Assembly: GCF_002017875.1 (NCBI RefSeq)
Contig: NZ_MUFV01000007.1
Span: forward strand, 1-60,822
DNA length: 60,822 nt
Direction: 5' to 3'
From: Deinococcus sp. LM3
GTDB taxonomy: Bacteria > Deinococcota > Deinococci > Deinococcales > Deinococcaceae
The translations under genes and the position numbers were made by a program. The notes beneath the pieces are model-generated. The model was not told the origin of the DNA. It ran no database searches and saw nothing but the letters and a program-made list of their open reading frames with translations. Each line of letters starts with the position of its first letter. Position 1 is the stretch's first letter. Positions 23,175 to 32,325 of this stretch are shown in pieces.

Positions 23175-23614
23175 TGATCGCCCGCACGAACGTCTGGCTG
23201 CCAGAATTCCCGCCGATCGACGGCACCCTGCCCGTCACGGTCGATACGCCCTTCCACGTCCTCGCGGGCCTCGTCGTCGTGGAAGGGCGGCACCACCTCA
23301 CCCTGCTGCCCGGCGCGACCTGGCCCGGCCTGGACGCCCTCCCCGCCCCCATCGCGGCGAGCGTCATGAGCAGCGACCTGCGCGCCGCGACCGGCACCGT
23401 CCTGCGCGCCGCCACGCCCGGCGAACTCACCGCCGGCGTCGCCCTCGCCACCGCCCAGGCCCTCCGGTCCCTGCCCGGCCTGGAAGCCTACGAGGTCCTG
23501 ACCGCCCTCACCGGACACGTCCACACGCCCAGGGACGCCATGCTCATCCTCGACATGAGCCGCGAAACCGCCCAGCGCGCCCTGAAGCACTACCAGGAGA
23601 CCACCCGTGGCTGA
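23171..23614 (+). CDS. Phage protein, 147 aa, unknown
   Basis: ATGA overlap. Strand-rich N-terminus (TPFHVLAGLVVVEGRHHLTL) and helical C-terminus with DAMLILDMSRETAQRALKHY. Unknown. Confidence 0.55.
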   Translation: MMIARTNVWLPEFPPIDGTLPVTVDTPFHVLAGLVVVEGRHHLTLLPGATWPGLDALPAPIAASVMSSDLRAATGTVLRAATPGELTAGVALATAQALRSLPGLEAYEVLTALTGHVHTPRDAMLILDMSRETAQRALKHYQETTRG

Positions 23615-24307
23615 TCCCGCCCCCCACCTCCACCCCGACCCCGCCGCGCTCCCCCCGTCGCCATCGGCGACATCCACGGCCGCCTGGACCTCCTCGACGC
23701 CGCCCTCGCCGCCTTCCCAGACCGGCACATCGTCCTGCTCGGCGATTACGTCGACCGTGGCCCCGACAGCGCCCAGGTGATCGCCCGGGTGCGCCAGTTG
23801 GTGGAATCCCACCGCGCCACCGCCCTGCGCGGCAACCATGACCAGATGCTCATCGACGCTACCCTCCACGGCCAGGGGCACGCCCTCTGGGAAATGAACG
23901 GCGGCGACACCACCACTGACAGCTACTACGGCGATTACGCCGCCCTGCTCGCCGACGCCCAGTGGATGGACGAACACCTCCTCCCCCACACCACCATCGG
24001 CAGCACCCTGTACGCGCACGCCATGCGCCCGGACCCCACCGGACATGACCAGGACGCCCACCTCTGGGGCCGCCCGGACGGCGAGACGCCCTTCCACCCC
24101 CTTCCCCCCGGCGTCACGCACAGCGTCCACGGGCACACCGTCATGCGGTACGGCCCCGTCGCCCACCAGCTTACCGACCGGACCGTCGCGTGGTTCATCG
24201 ACACCGGCGCCGTGTTCTTCGGGACGCTCACCGCCCTCGACACGGCCACGTGGACGCCCGCCACCATCCAGTTGCCCGCCCCGCACCCCATCCGGGTCAC
24301 CCCATGA
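23607..24307 (+). pseudogene. Lambda-type Ser/Thr protein phosphatase, frame break at 23651-23656
   Basis: PPP-family metallophosphoesterase of about 233 residues. GTG 23607 runs 16 codons into a six-C run. One added C joins it to VAIGDIHGRLDLLDAAL, the GDxHG metal motif, then LLGDYVDRGPDS (GDxxDRG), TALRGNHDQM (GNHD/E), HGHTVMRY and a C-terminal dinuclear-site His. It would hydrolyse phosphoproteins or nucleotides in the cytoplasm and resembles lambda protein phosphatase. Apart from the run it is intact, so the break is likely a consensus error. Confidence 0.75.
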
Positions 24308-25485
24308 CCGCTGCCGCGCCCCCAGCCCCCACGCCAGCCCCAGCCCCGGCCGCCGCGCCCATCCACCCGGAAGCGGCCGCCCTGATCGTCGGGGAGCAAC
24401 GCGGCCGCACCGGGTACCGCAGCCTCCTGCAGTACGCCCACGAACTCCACCAGCAGGAAGCCCAGGCCCAGGACCTCCACGAGACCCTGCACGACCTCAG
24501 CGGCCTCCCTGACGAGGACGCCGACCGCAAGGCGTACGACGCCCGGTACCAGGCGGCCCGCGCTGAACTGGAAGTCACCCGGCAGCAGGCGCAGCAGCAC
24601 GCCCGGCGCATGATCCGCAGCAGTGCCGCCGCCCGCGAACACCACGAGTACCTCGCCGCCCTCCTGCTCGACACCGCCCGGCAGGAAGCCCTCCGGCGTC
24701 CGCTGCGCGCCGCACAACTCCGGGTCGCGCCGCCCCGGACCATGGCGCACTCCCCCGGCCCAGCTGACCGGACAGACCCCCGGGTCCCCTTCACCATCGA
24801 CCCGGTGCAGATTCTCGACGTGCAACGCCAGGAGCACAACGCTATCGCCGCTGCCCTGCTCACCCCGCCTGCCGGGCGGGACAGCCGCCTCGGCACCACG
24901 GCCGACCCGGACACGCAGACGCTGATCGACGCGGACCAGGACCGCCGCAGCCACGCCCTGCTCGCCTGCCGGTACCTGCTGGCCGGGCAGGACACCCTCG
25001 CGCGGCACCACGCCGGCCTCGCCACGGACGCCGAGGGCCTGTACCGGACGGCACACGCGACCATCACCCGCGACCGGCACCGTGGCCACCGGGACGCCCA
25101 GTACAGCGGCGGCGATACATGGACGGCGCACCTGCCCGACCACGACCGCCCCGACCTCGCCCTGACCGTCCCGTTCACCTTCGAACTCGAGTTGCGCTGG
25201 AACGACGCGGGCCTGGCGCTGACCGTCCCGCCCGACTGCGCCGCCAGCCTGGAAGCCCGCACGGGCATCCGCGTCCGGCGCGGCTGGCATTCCCTGGCCC
25301 GCTGGATCCTCGACGAACACGCCCGTCACGCCGGCGAGGGCAGCGGCCGCCGCCCCAACCCACAGGAACCCATCTGGCGCACCCACCACGCCCGCCTCAC
25401 CCTCCGGCCCCACCTCACGGCTGCGTACCCGGACCTGCTCGCCGCGCTCGAGGCACTGCGGGTGACGCTGCGCCCGGCCCCGTGA
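24304..25485 (+). CDS. Large phage early protein, 393 aa, unknown
   Basis: ATGA overlap with the phosphatase. After a Pro/Ala-rich lead it has long helices (RSLLQYAHELHQQEAQAQDL, YQAARAELEVTRQQAQQH) and a compact beta domain late (DLALTVPFTFELELRWNDAG). Its last 55 bases (25432-25486) are repeated at 31590-31644, showing the 6.1-kb island was added at its 3' end. Unknown function. Confidence 0.6.
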   Translation: MTAAAPPAPTPAPAPAAAPIHPEAAALIVGEQRGRTGYRSLLQYAHELHQQEAQAQDLHETLHDLSGLPDEDADRKAYDARYQAARAELEVTRQQAQQHARRMIRSSAAAREHHEYLAALLLDTARQEALRRPLRAAQLRVAPPRTMAHSPGPADRTDPRVPFTIDPVQILDVQRQEHNAIAAALLTPPAGRDSRLGTTADPDTQTLIDADQDRRSHALLACRYLLAGQDTLARHHAGLATDAEGLYRTAHATITRDRHRGHRDAQYSGGDTWTAHLPDHDRPDLALTVPFTFELELRWNDAGLALTVPPDCAASLEARTGIRVRRGWHSLARWILDEHARHAGEGSGRRPNPQEPIWRTHHARLTLRPHLTAAYPDLLAALEALRVTLRPAP

Positions 25486-25486
25486 C
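25432..25486. repeat. Direct repeat left of the cargo island
   Basis: These 55 bp recur at 31590-31644 with 4 substitutions and no gap. They cover the 3' end of the preceding gene and its stop. Confidence 0.75.
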
Positions 25487-25704
25487 GGACCCGCACGGGT
25501 CAGAGGGAGATGCCAGGAAAGCGACCGGAGGAACAGACAGATGATGCCCGCCAAGGTTTTGGCGGGCATAGGGATGCGGACGAATACCGCGAAGCTGGAG
25601 GAGTGCTGGAGGCATCATCGGTTGAACAAGCGCACGCAGAACATCAGATGCGAGCTGCTCAACCATGTCCGGAACACAGCCCGGTCTACTGTGTACTCAG
25701 GCTC
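25487..25704. other. Island left edge with a hairpin and a gene remnant
   Basis: TGCCCGCCAA/TTGGCGGGCA (25545-25568) is a perfect 10-bp hairpin. A 44-codon frame (25574-25708, ending ARSTVYSGS) looks like a fragment of a longer basic protein, but I cannot identify it. Confidence 0.35.
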
Positions 25705-27177
25705 TTAGTGAGTGTGGGCCTCGAAGTCCATCACGCCGTCCGTGGCAGACGTGACCGTAACGGTGTAGATCCCAGGAGCGTACTGATTCGGGAATTCCGT
25801 GTAAGTTGCGGCGGCTATAATGGGGTTGATGGTCTGACCATTCGGATCGGTCACTGTGACGGTGAAGCCCCCACAGGCGCCTGTGCAGTTCTGCAGGCTC
25901 ATCCACAGGTGCAGCCAACCAATACCGTCAAAGCGGACCTTGACGGTGCTGACCTGCCCGTTGACAAGCGTGAAGGGGCGGACTGACCCGTCGTATGGCA
26001 TGGCGTCGAAATCGTACGTGGGTGCGGGCGGAGTCGTGGCCGTGATGGTCTGCTCGACCCGGGTTTCGTTACCGCTGGTGTCTTCAGCGATCACCACGAC
26101 GCTGTAGCCACCGTCCGTGGTAGGTGTCCAGGCGGCCGTCCAATTTCCCTGAGAGTCGCCGGTCAGAGCCGCGACAGTTCCCCCCTGCTCGGCCGGGTCA
26201 TTGCTTGCCACGAGGTTGCCGTCCACGTAAGCACGGACCTTGTTCACGCCCTGATCGTCCCCGACGGTACCAGTCAGGTTCAGAGCGGCGCCAGTCGAGG
26301 CAGAGGCCGCATTGAAGGTCAATGTGGGCATGACGGTATCAGTGGTCAGAACATTCGTCTGAATCTGCTTGGCGAAGCTTTCGCTGACCGTCTGGAAGCT
26401 GGCGGTGTCCGTGCCCGCGTCTTGCACCCAGGCCTGGAAGGTGGCGGTGACGTTCAGTTCGCTGTCAGTGTCGGTGCCGCGCGCGGTGACGTTGACACCG
26501 ATCTTGCTGCCTGCACCGTTGAGTACGCCGTCGGTGGCGTTGCCCAGGGTGTAGGTGACAGGGCCGATGTCGCTGGTGGGGACGGTGGCAGACGCACCAT
26601 TATTCACGGTGGACGTTTTCAGGTTGAGGCTGAGGTTGAACTTCGTGTCGGTGTACAGCTCATTCATGCTCAGACTAGGCGCGAGGGTGCTTGACGCTGC
26701 GTTGTACACGGCGTGGGATGTGAGGCGGATGACGCTGCTGTTCTTATCGATCGTGCCGGTGTTCTCCGTGGCGGGACCGTAGGCGAGCAGCGTCGCGCTC
26801 GTCTCGTCGTCCTTGACCTTGTTTTCGAAGGTGTAGTCACCCTTGGGCAGCAGCAGGAGACGTTGGAAGTTGTTGGCGCTGTTGAGCGTCAGGGTCTTCG
26901 CGCCGGCGCCGGTAGGGTCGTAGGTGGTGCCATTGAACGCGATCACCTTGCCGTTGCTGTCGCGGACGGTGACGTCGTAATGACGGTTGGGAGCGTCATT
27001 GGTCAGGCCCAACGCCCCGAGGCCCTGTCCTTTCTGGCCGAGAGCCGATGCGGTCAGTTCGACTTTCACCAGTGGTCCCGTTGCGGTGGGGATAGGGGTA
27101 TCGGCGCGCTGGCCGCAGGAGGCCAGGGCTACGGTGAGGGTCGTCAGGGCGAGGGTGCTTTTGAGAACTGTACGCAT
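25705..27177 (-). CDS. Lipoprotein with Ig-like domain, 490 aa
   Basis: A lipoprotein signal (TLTVALASC, modified Cys at 21) anchors it at the cell surface. The body is Thr/Asn/Ser-rich beta sequence. An Ig-like repeat around residues 285-385 (LTFNAASASTGAALNLTGTV, VRAYVDGNLVASND, YSVVVIAEDTSGNE) precedes a C-terminal beta-sandwich that resembles pre-peptidase C-terminal domains (ITSAT-like: GIYTVTVTSATDGVMDF). It is probably a surface or adhesion protein. It runs opposite to the phage genes and is the first gene of the cargo island. Confidence 0.7.
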   Translation of the reverse strand: MRTVLKSTLALTTLTVALASCGQRADTPIPTATGPLVKVELTASALGQKGQGLGALGLTNDAPNRHYDVTVRDSNGKVIAFNGTTYDPTGAGAKTLTLNSANNFQRLLLLPKGDYTFENKVKDDETSATLLAYGPATENTGTIDKNSSVIRLTSHAVYNAASSTLAPSLSMNELYTDTKFNLSLNLKTSTVNNGASATVPTSDIGPVTYTLGNATDGVLNGAGSKIGVNVTARGTDTDSELNVTATFQAWVQDAGTDTASFQTVSESFAKQIQTNVLTTDTVMPTLTFNAASASTGAALNLTGTVGDDQGVNKVRAYVDGNLVASNDPAEQGGTVAALTGDSQGNWTAAWTPTTDGGYSVVVIAEDTSGNETRVEQTITATTPPAPTYDFDAMPYDGSVRPFTLVNGQVSTVKVRFDGIGWLHLWMSLQNCTGACGGFTVTVTDPNGQTINPIIAAATYTEFPNQYAPGIYTVTVTSATDGVMDFEAHTH

Positions 27178-27430
27178 GGGTGCTCCTGTGGCCGCCTTGG
27201 AGGCGCCGTGGATGAGGACGGTGGTTGTGGGGCGGTTTATTCGGTGAAGCCTTGGAACAAAGGTAAATTAGTTTGCGTGGTGTTAACTCCGTGTTAACTG
27301 CCTTAGTTTTAATGTTGAACAGCTTCATCTTTCTGCGTCCGTATCGTCAAAAATCTTGATTTGAGCGACGATTCCGCCTGAGGCTGCAAACGCGCTGGAC
27401 ACAGCTTCTACTCTTACGCACTTGCTGGTT
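27178..27430. other. Upstream region of the lipoprotein gene
   Basis: Less GC-rich than its surroundings, with two GTTAAC motifs (near 27280-27297) that may be part of a leftward promoter region. No gene seen. Confidence 0.35.
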
Positions 27431-27534
27431 GCGTCGGGAGTCGACACGACAAATACGACGTTCTCTCAAACCTCATTTGAGGGATGCGCGACGGTCTCTT
27501 CGTTTGCCGGACGTAACTAGACACGAGGTGTTCG

Positions 27535-27886
27535 GTGCTGGAGGCTGTGACAACGATCCAGACGCGATATCGCCGGAGATTCTTGATCGAATGTCTCTTT
27601 CGGGCGCTGGAGAGCAAGGGCTTCCAACTGGAGGGAACGCACCTGACGCTCCACGAGCACGTGGAACGGCTACTATGCCTGTTGACGCTGACCTACACGT
27701 GGTGTGCTCGTCGGAATCACCCTGGACTGCCCGAAAAAGGTGCATGGTCGCCGGGCGTGGAGCGTCGTGAAGATGGGCTTGCGAGAACCGGTCCGGTCGT
27801 TCAGCCGGGAGTCAGCACGCCTGTGTGACTTGATTGACTTCTTGACGCTGTCCCACACGAATTCCCCAGAAACGGTCTGGTGCTGA
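27535..27886 (+). pseudogene. Remnant of an IS4-like transposase C-terminus
   Basis: YRRRFLIECLFRALESKGFQ and VERLLCLLTLTYTWC, then after a two-base shift near 27696 LVGITLDCPKKVHGRRAWSV and VKMGLREPVRSFSRES, match the C-terminal part of an IS4-like DDE transposase. The N-terminal two-thirds is missing or unreadable. I see no terminal repeats. It marks past transposition into the island. Confidence 0.5.
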
Positions 27887-27939
27887 GCATTCCCGCAACT
27901 CTGGCGTTGCCACGACATCCAATTGGGTAGTGTGGCCTC

Positions 27940-28389
27940 GTGACTGATTCGAGCACTCCTTTTCCACCGGCTCGCCCCGTCCTCCGCGTGCGCGCAGGCC
28001 ACCTTGAAACCATCGAAGGCTGGCCCGTGTACCGCTTCGTGCCGTACGCAGCCGCGCTGCGGTCCGGAGCAACCTCCCCTGTCGTGCCCTGGGTGGATCA
28101 GTGGCCACCCTACGTGCAGGCGTGGGTCCGTCAATACGAGCCCCTTCCCCAGGCCAGTAGTGAGGCACCGGCCCTTCAGCGGGGTCTTAAAACTCAAGGA
28201 CGTCCCGGGGCACCCAACCCTATCGACCAAGCACTGTACCAGGGGTGGCCACTCTATTTGTTCGCCCAGGATTCCCCGGGAGTTCCGGCTCAGGGCGTGG
28301 TGGCAGGCCAGTTCGAGTTGGTGGCCGTGGACGTTCCGCCCTTGGATGACCCTGATATAGGTTGGCCGGATTATTACGGAGGCCCGTAA
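27940..28389 (+). CDS. COG4315-like secreted-repeat domain protein, 149 aa
   Basis: GTG start. GWPLYLFAQDSPGVPAQGVV matches the Yx(FWY)xxD repeat of the secreted-repeat (COG4315) family, and GWPVYRFVPYA is a degenerate second copy. Members are normally exported, yet no signal peptide is visible here, so the 5' end may be lost or the gene may be a fragment. It ends 16 nt inside the opposite-strand regulator gene. Confidence 0.55.
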   Translation: MTDSSTPFPPARPVLRVRAGHLETIEGWPVYRFVPYAAALRSGATSPVVPWVDQWPPYVQAWVRQYEPLPQASSEAPALQRGLKTQGRPGAPNPIDQALYQGWPLYLFAQDSPGVPAQGVVAGQFELVAVDVPPLDDPDIGWPDYYGGP

Positions 28390-31151
28390 GTGAGGCTCTT
28401 CGGTGTGCCGCGCGCGCCGATTTCTTCCAATCCCACTCCAATCCAGTAAGCCAGGGGCAACGCCCCGTCTTCCACGCCTGCGAGCGGGTTGACAAGCTGA
28501 GCGGATCGTCGGCGCTGCGCCGCGTTGCTTGCGCGGTGCCCGACCACGACGGTGGCGAGTTGATGGGCCAAGCGCGGGGATGCGTACACCAGGTCCTCAG
28601 CCAGAACGATCAGGCTGTCGAGGAGCCCGGCGTCGTCCTGCAACTCAAGGCATAAGCTGGCGGCAGACAGCAGCGCCTGCCGCGCCGCTGGGGTATCGAA
28701 GCGCAGGTAATGCGCCCTGGCTGCCGCCAGCTCGGCCGCGGCTCGCAGCGTGGGGTCGGGGGAGCGTCCTCCCTGCGATTTGACCTGCGTCGCGTAGCGC
28801 AGGGCCAAGTCAGCCTCCCCCAGGAGAAGTGCTGCCTGCGCCGCGGCCAGTAGGACAAGTCCCTGCAGTTGAGGAGAGGCCTTTTCGACGCGTTCGGCGA
28901 GGTGCTGAGCCTCTTCGAGCATCTGTCTGGGATCTGACTCGGGATCGTCCAGGCGAACTTGCAGAGCCCGCAACTCGTCCCCCCACACCAATTCCCAGTT
29001 GCCCTGGCTTTCATGATGGGCGCGGGCCTCCGCGAGCGCCACCAGGGCTTCAGCGTATCGCCCTAGATTCTTTTGCTGGAGCGCCAGATTGCTCAGGTAG
29101 ACCGAGGCACGCTCACGGTCATTCAGGACCCGCGCCAGTTGAACGGCCCGCTGGAGGGAAGCGGTGGCCCGTTCGGGCATTCCGCGGTGACCATCCAGGA
29201 CAGCGAGTACATTGTGGGCTTGCATGACTGCTCGCTGGAACGCTGGCTCTTCCCCACTGCCTTCGCTCTGCAAGACCGCCCGAATCAACCCCTCGGCGTC
29301 CCGCATCCGTCCTGCCCGGAAGGCAAGCCAGGCGCGGTGAACCTGCAGGGTGGCCCGCGCCGCTTTGTCGGCGAGGTGTGCGTCCAACTCGGTGAGAACA
29401 GCTTCGCCCGCGTTACACAGGCCCAGACGCTCAAAGTGTTGGGCCAACCGCGCGATCGCCAGCACCTCGACCCGGTTTTGATCCGCGCGCCACTTGAGTG
29501 CCTGCAAGACGTTAGCCTGTTCGGCCACCAACCGGGTGTCCGTCGGGCTGGCCTTGAGCAGTCTGGCTAGGTGGTGCTCAGCGTGGCGTTCGGCGAGTGC
29601 CGGGTCGTCCACCTGCCGGGTGCGCAGCCAAGCTGTGAGCAGGGGGAGCACCTGAAAGCGCTCCTCCTGCTGGAGGAGCAGACCGTACTCCACCAGCGGC
29701 TGCACCTGCTGTCGGGATAAACCGGCAATCGCGGCCAGGTCATCCCTATGCCAGTCGGGGGCCTGGGCCAGGAGCAGCAGCGCCTGCTGCTCCTCAGTGG
29801 TGCGGTCATACCAGCTGCGGCGCAAAATGGGTTGCAGCAGGGACGTGGCGTGCGCCTCGGAGGCTTGACCCTGGAGGAGGTGTACCACCTCGGGCAGGGG
29901 CCGTTGATGGAGCCAGCGCCCCACCAGGCGCAGGGCCAGCGGCAGACCCTGTACCCGGCGCGCAATGACGCCCAGAGACGGTAGATCCTGCGCCAGGGAA
30001 GGTGCGTAAGGACCGGCCGCGCGAAGAAGCGCCTGCACGGCGGGCGTCCCCAGGAGAGCAGCTCCCGAATCCTGGGGAGCGGGAACGGCCAAGCCGGTCA
30101 GCAGCAGGTGAGGCCAGGGTTCGGCCCAGGCGGCACGCCCGGCGGTCAGGACCCGCACGCCGGGTGCAGCGGACAGCAGTTCATTCAACGCAAGCAGCCA
30201 TTCCGGTCGTTGGTCCGTACCGTCCAGGACCACCAGCAGGGAAAGTGTCGCCAGGTCCTGGCCCAGGCCGCCGAAGGTGTGGTTCGCCACGGGCCGCGTT
30301 ACGCCCAGCGCGCGGGCCAACTGCGCGGCGACTTCTACGGGGCTGCGGAACGGTTCCAGAGAGAGGTACACCGCGGGGTGCCCGAGTGCCTGCCACTCGC
30401 GCACCGCAGCCAGGAGCAGGGCGGTTTTGCCCACACCGCCTGGCCCAACCACGTGGAGTGCCTGTGACCCCTCGCCTCCTGCAAAGGCAAGCAACTGAAC
30501 CAGTTCACGTTCCCTGCCGAGCAACGACGAGGCAACTGGAACGGCTGGGAACGCGCCGTCCAGCGTGGCCCGCTCCCGGCGCAGCGTGGCGTCCAGGGGG
30601 GTTCCGGGCAGTGCCAGAGCCTGAAGCCGCGAAATCAGCTCGGGGTTGAGGGGCGGCGCGCCGGCCACGCCGACGGCCTGTTCAGCCAGCAGGCTGGCCT
30701 GCAGGGGTGAAACGCTTCGCTCAGCCTCGCCGACCAGGCCCAACTGCACGACTTCGGCGAGTTGCTCCCGCTTCTCCAGGACCCACTCCTGGAACTCGGC
30801 CGAGAGGTGATCTGTGCGCACGTCGGCCAGAAAGGCCCCGGGATACATCCGGTGAGGATGCGGCGCACGCTGCAGGTCCAGAGCGTCACAAGGCAACGTG
30901 GCGCTGAGCACGTTCCCCGTGAGCGCCATGCCCGGAAGGGCGGCCCTCAGTTTGGTGAGCGCAACTCGCATGTGGGACGCTGCTCCATCTGCATCCGGCC
31001 AGAACAGCTCTCGGATTCGGCGTCGATCTGTGGGTCCCTCCAGGACCAACCAGGTGAGGACCAGCAGCGGCAGGCGTTGTAACGACGTTTCGGCAAGTTC
31101 GAGTCGTCCCAGGGTGTAGAGCATTTTGTCCGCGCGGCCCGTCTGTTCCAT
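28374..31151 (-). CDS. BTAD-like / STAND ATPase / TPR transcriptional regulator, 925 aa
   Basis: Residues 10-100 form an OmpR/BTAD-like winged helix (LVLTWLVLEGPTDRRRIREL, FWPDADGAASHMRVALTKLR). A BTAD-like helical part follows. The STAND/NB-ARC ATPase core is clear: LLGRERELVQLLA, Walker A VVGPGGVGKTALL near 233, Walker B LSLLVVLDGTDQ and a sensor region GLPLALRLVGRWL. The C-terminal 400 residues are TPR-like helices (RYAEALVALAEARAHHESQG). Such proteins, like AfsR or MalT, are ATP-gated activators. It is 6 nt after a small partner gene. STAND ATPases are also used in phage defence; the DNA-binding N-terminus favours a regulator. Confidence 0.8.
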   Translation of the reverse strand: MEQTGRADKMLYTLGRLELAETSLQRLPLLVLTWLVLEGPTDRRRIRELFWPDADGAASHMRVALTKLRAALPGMALTGNVLSATLPCDALDLQRAPHPHRMYPGAFLADVRTDHLSAEFQEWVLEKREQLAEVVQLGLVGEAERSVSPLQASLLAEQAVGVAGAPPLNPELISRLQALALPGTPLDATLRRERATLDGAFPAVPVASSLLGRERELVQLLAFAGGEGSQALHVVGPGGVGKTALLLAAVREWQALGHPAVYLSLEPFRSPVEVAAQLARALGVTRPVANHTFGGLGQDLATLSLLVVLDGTDQRPEWLLALNELLSAAPGVRVLTAGRAAWAEPWPHLLLTGLAVPAPQDSGAALLGTPAVQALLRAAGPYAPSLAQDLPSLGVIARRVQGLPLALRLVGRWLHQRPLPEVVHLLQGQASEAHATSLLQPILRRSWYDRTTEEQQALLLLAQAPDWHRDDLAAIAGLSRQQVQPLVEYGLLLQQEERFQVLPLLTAWLRTRQVDDPALAERHAEHHLARLLKASPTDTRLVAEQANVLQALKWRADQNRVEVLAIARLAQHFERLGLCNAGEAVLTELDAHLADKAARATLQVHRAWLAFRAGRMRDAEGLIRAVLQSEGSGEEPAFQRAVMQAHNVLAVLDGHRGMPERATASLQRAVQLARVLNDRERASVYLSNLALQQKNLGRYAEALVALAEARAHHESQGNWELVWGDELRALQVRLDDPESDPRQMLEEAQHLAERVEKASPQLQGLVLLAAAQAALLLGEADLALRYATQVKSQGGRSPDPTLRAAAELAAARAHYLRFDTPAARQALLSAASLCLELQDDAGLLDSLIVLAEDLVYASPRLAHQLATVVVGHRASNAAQRRRSAQLVNPLAGVEDGALPLAYWIGVGLEEIGARGTPKSLTYGPP

Positions 31152-31157
31152 CCCGCC

Positions 31158-31505
31158 TCAGACGTCCAAGGCGTATCCTGCCTGGTTGCCCTGCAGGCAT
31201 TCTTGAATGGTCTGCAGGTGTTCATCGTTGATACGAACGGCGAAACTGGTCTTCGGGTCTGAGTCCCCCGCCACATGGACGCTGCAGATCCCGCGGCTGG
31301 TGATGTCGAGCACCAGCCGCGCGGCGCCGCTCTGACCACCAAACGTCGACAGGATATGGAACGGAAAGTGTTCGCCAGGGCTGTTCGAGGGGACCACCTG
31401 TTTGGGCTCACCCTGCGTCATCCACTGCGAGCCCGCAGGTTGATGGTCAGTGGGATAGCTGGAGAGCGTCACGCCCGATTCTAGGAGCTTCTCTTTGCCA
31501 TACAA
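31158..31505 (-). CDS. Small partner of the STAND regulator, 115 aa
   Basis: Starts MYGKEKLLESGVTL. The second half is strand-rich (ARLVLDITSRGICSVHVAG, TSFAVRINDEHLQTIQECL). Its stop is 6 nt before the regulator ATG, so the two are one operon. It may be the ligand-binding or modulating partner. No family recognised. Confidence 0.6.
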   Translation of the reverse strand: MYGKEKLLESGVTLSSYPTDHQPAGSQWMTQGEPKQVVPSNSPGEHFPFHILSTFGGQSGAARLVLDITSRGICSVHVAGDSDPKTSFAVRINDEHLQTIQECLQGNQAGYALDV

Positions 31506-31589
31506 CTCGACCTAGCAACAGCCTGTCTAGATGGGTGTAACCCCCCCCTAACCAGAGCAGGGCGAGGTCATATCGTGACCGCGTAATCC

Positions 31590-31644
31590 GACCTCCTCGC
31601 CGCGTTCGAGGCACCGCGGGTGACGCTGCGCCCAGCCCCGTGAC
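31590..31644. repeat. Direct repeat right of the cargo island
   Basis: 93 % identical to 25432-25486. It restores the 3' end and stop of the early phage gene interrupted by the island. Upstream, 31506-31589 holds a C-run and a short GGTCA/TGACC hairpin only. Confidence 0.75.
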
Positions 31645-31687
31645 ATGCCCAGACTGCTCAGCACATTCTGCCCACGCTAAGTGTGCC

Positions 31688-31693
31688 TATACT
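31688..31693 (+). promoter_or_regulatory. Leaderless-type -10 for the mazEF pair
   Basis: TATACT lies 5 nt before ATG 31699, with no Shine-Dalgarno between. This spacing matches leaderless promoters known in Deinococcus. Confidence 0.6.
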
Positions 31694-31698
31694 TGACC

Positions 31699-31944
31699 AT
31701 GACTCATGTGCATCGCAAGCACGTCGTCATGCCTGACGACACCCTCACCTTCCTCGAAACCTACCAGCGCACCCACAACCTCCCCAGCTTCAGCGCCGTC
31801 ATCGAGGCCGCCGCCCTCGCCCTCAAGGAACAGGAACTCCGCGCCCAGTACGCCCAGTACGCCGCCGACTACGCCCAGAACCCCGACGAGCAACGCGAAG
31901 CCGAAGCGTGGCTGAACCTCCCCATGGGCGACGAACCCCAGTGA
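31699..31944 (+). CDS. MazE-like antitoxin, 81 aa
   Basis: Short protein with an N-terminal strand (RKHVVMPDDTLTFLETYQ) and helices (LPSFSAVIEAAALALKEQEL), a ribbon-helix-helix pattern. An acidic C-terminus could occupy the toxin. The stop overlaps the toxin GTG. It would also repress its own promoter. Confidence 0.75.
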   Translation: MTHVHRKHVVMPDDTLTFLETYQRTHNLPSFSAVIEAAALALKEQELRAQYAQYAADYAQNPDEQREAEAWLNLPMGDEPQ

Positions 31945-32276
31945 AACGCGGCGACATCTACCTCGTCAACTTCGACCCCAGCGTCCCCGGCGAACCCGCC
32001 CGCACCCGCCCCGCCGTGCTCATCACCAACGACCTCGCCAACGAGACCCTCCCCCACCTCGTCGTCGCGCCCATCACCAGCAACGTCCAGCGCGTCTACC
32101 CCTTCGACGTGTTGCTCCCCGCCGGCACCTGCGGCCTGAGCGAAACGAGTCGCGTGCAACTGAACTACGTGCGCGGCCTCAACCGCACCCGCCTGACCCG
32201 CTACGTCGGCAGCGTCACCCGCGAACAACGAACTGAGCTGGACAGCAAACTCAAGACGCACCTCGGCCTGACCTGA
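31941..32276 (+). CDS. MazF/PemK-type endoribonuclease toxin, 111 aa
   Basis: Full-length PemK/MazF fold: VKRGDIYLVNFDPSVPGEPA, RTRPAVLITNDLANE, VVAPITSNVQRVYPFDVLLP, GLSETSRVQLNYVRGL and a final helix. The conserved Arg of TRPAVL and Ser/Thr of ITSN form the RNase site. GTG 31941 overlaps the antitoxin stop. It stabilises the prophage or cuts mRNA under stress. Confidence 0.88.
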   Translation: MKRGDIYLVNFDPSVPGEPARTRPAVLITNDLANETLPHLVVAPITSNVQRVYPFDVLLPAGTCGLSETSRVQLNYVRGLNRTRLTRYVGSVTREQRTELDSKLKTHLGLT

Positions 32277-32325
32277 ATAACACGGCAACCACACCCGGAA
32301 GCCACGTCACCGACCATACACTTAC

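Noticed and set aside
24190..24303. Upstream start for the 393-aa protein at 24190
   Set aside because: That part overlaps the phosphatase C-terminus in another frame; ATG 24304 has the usual ATGA coupling.
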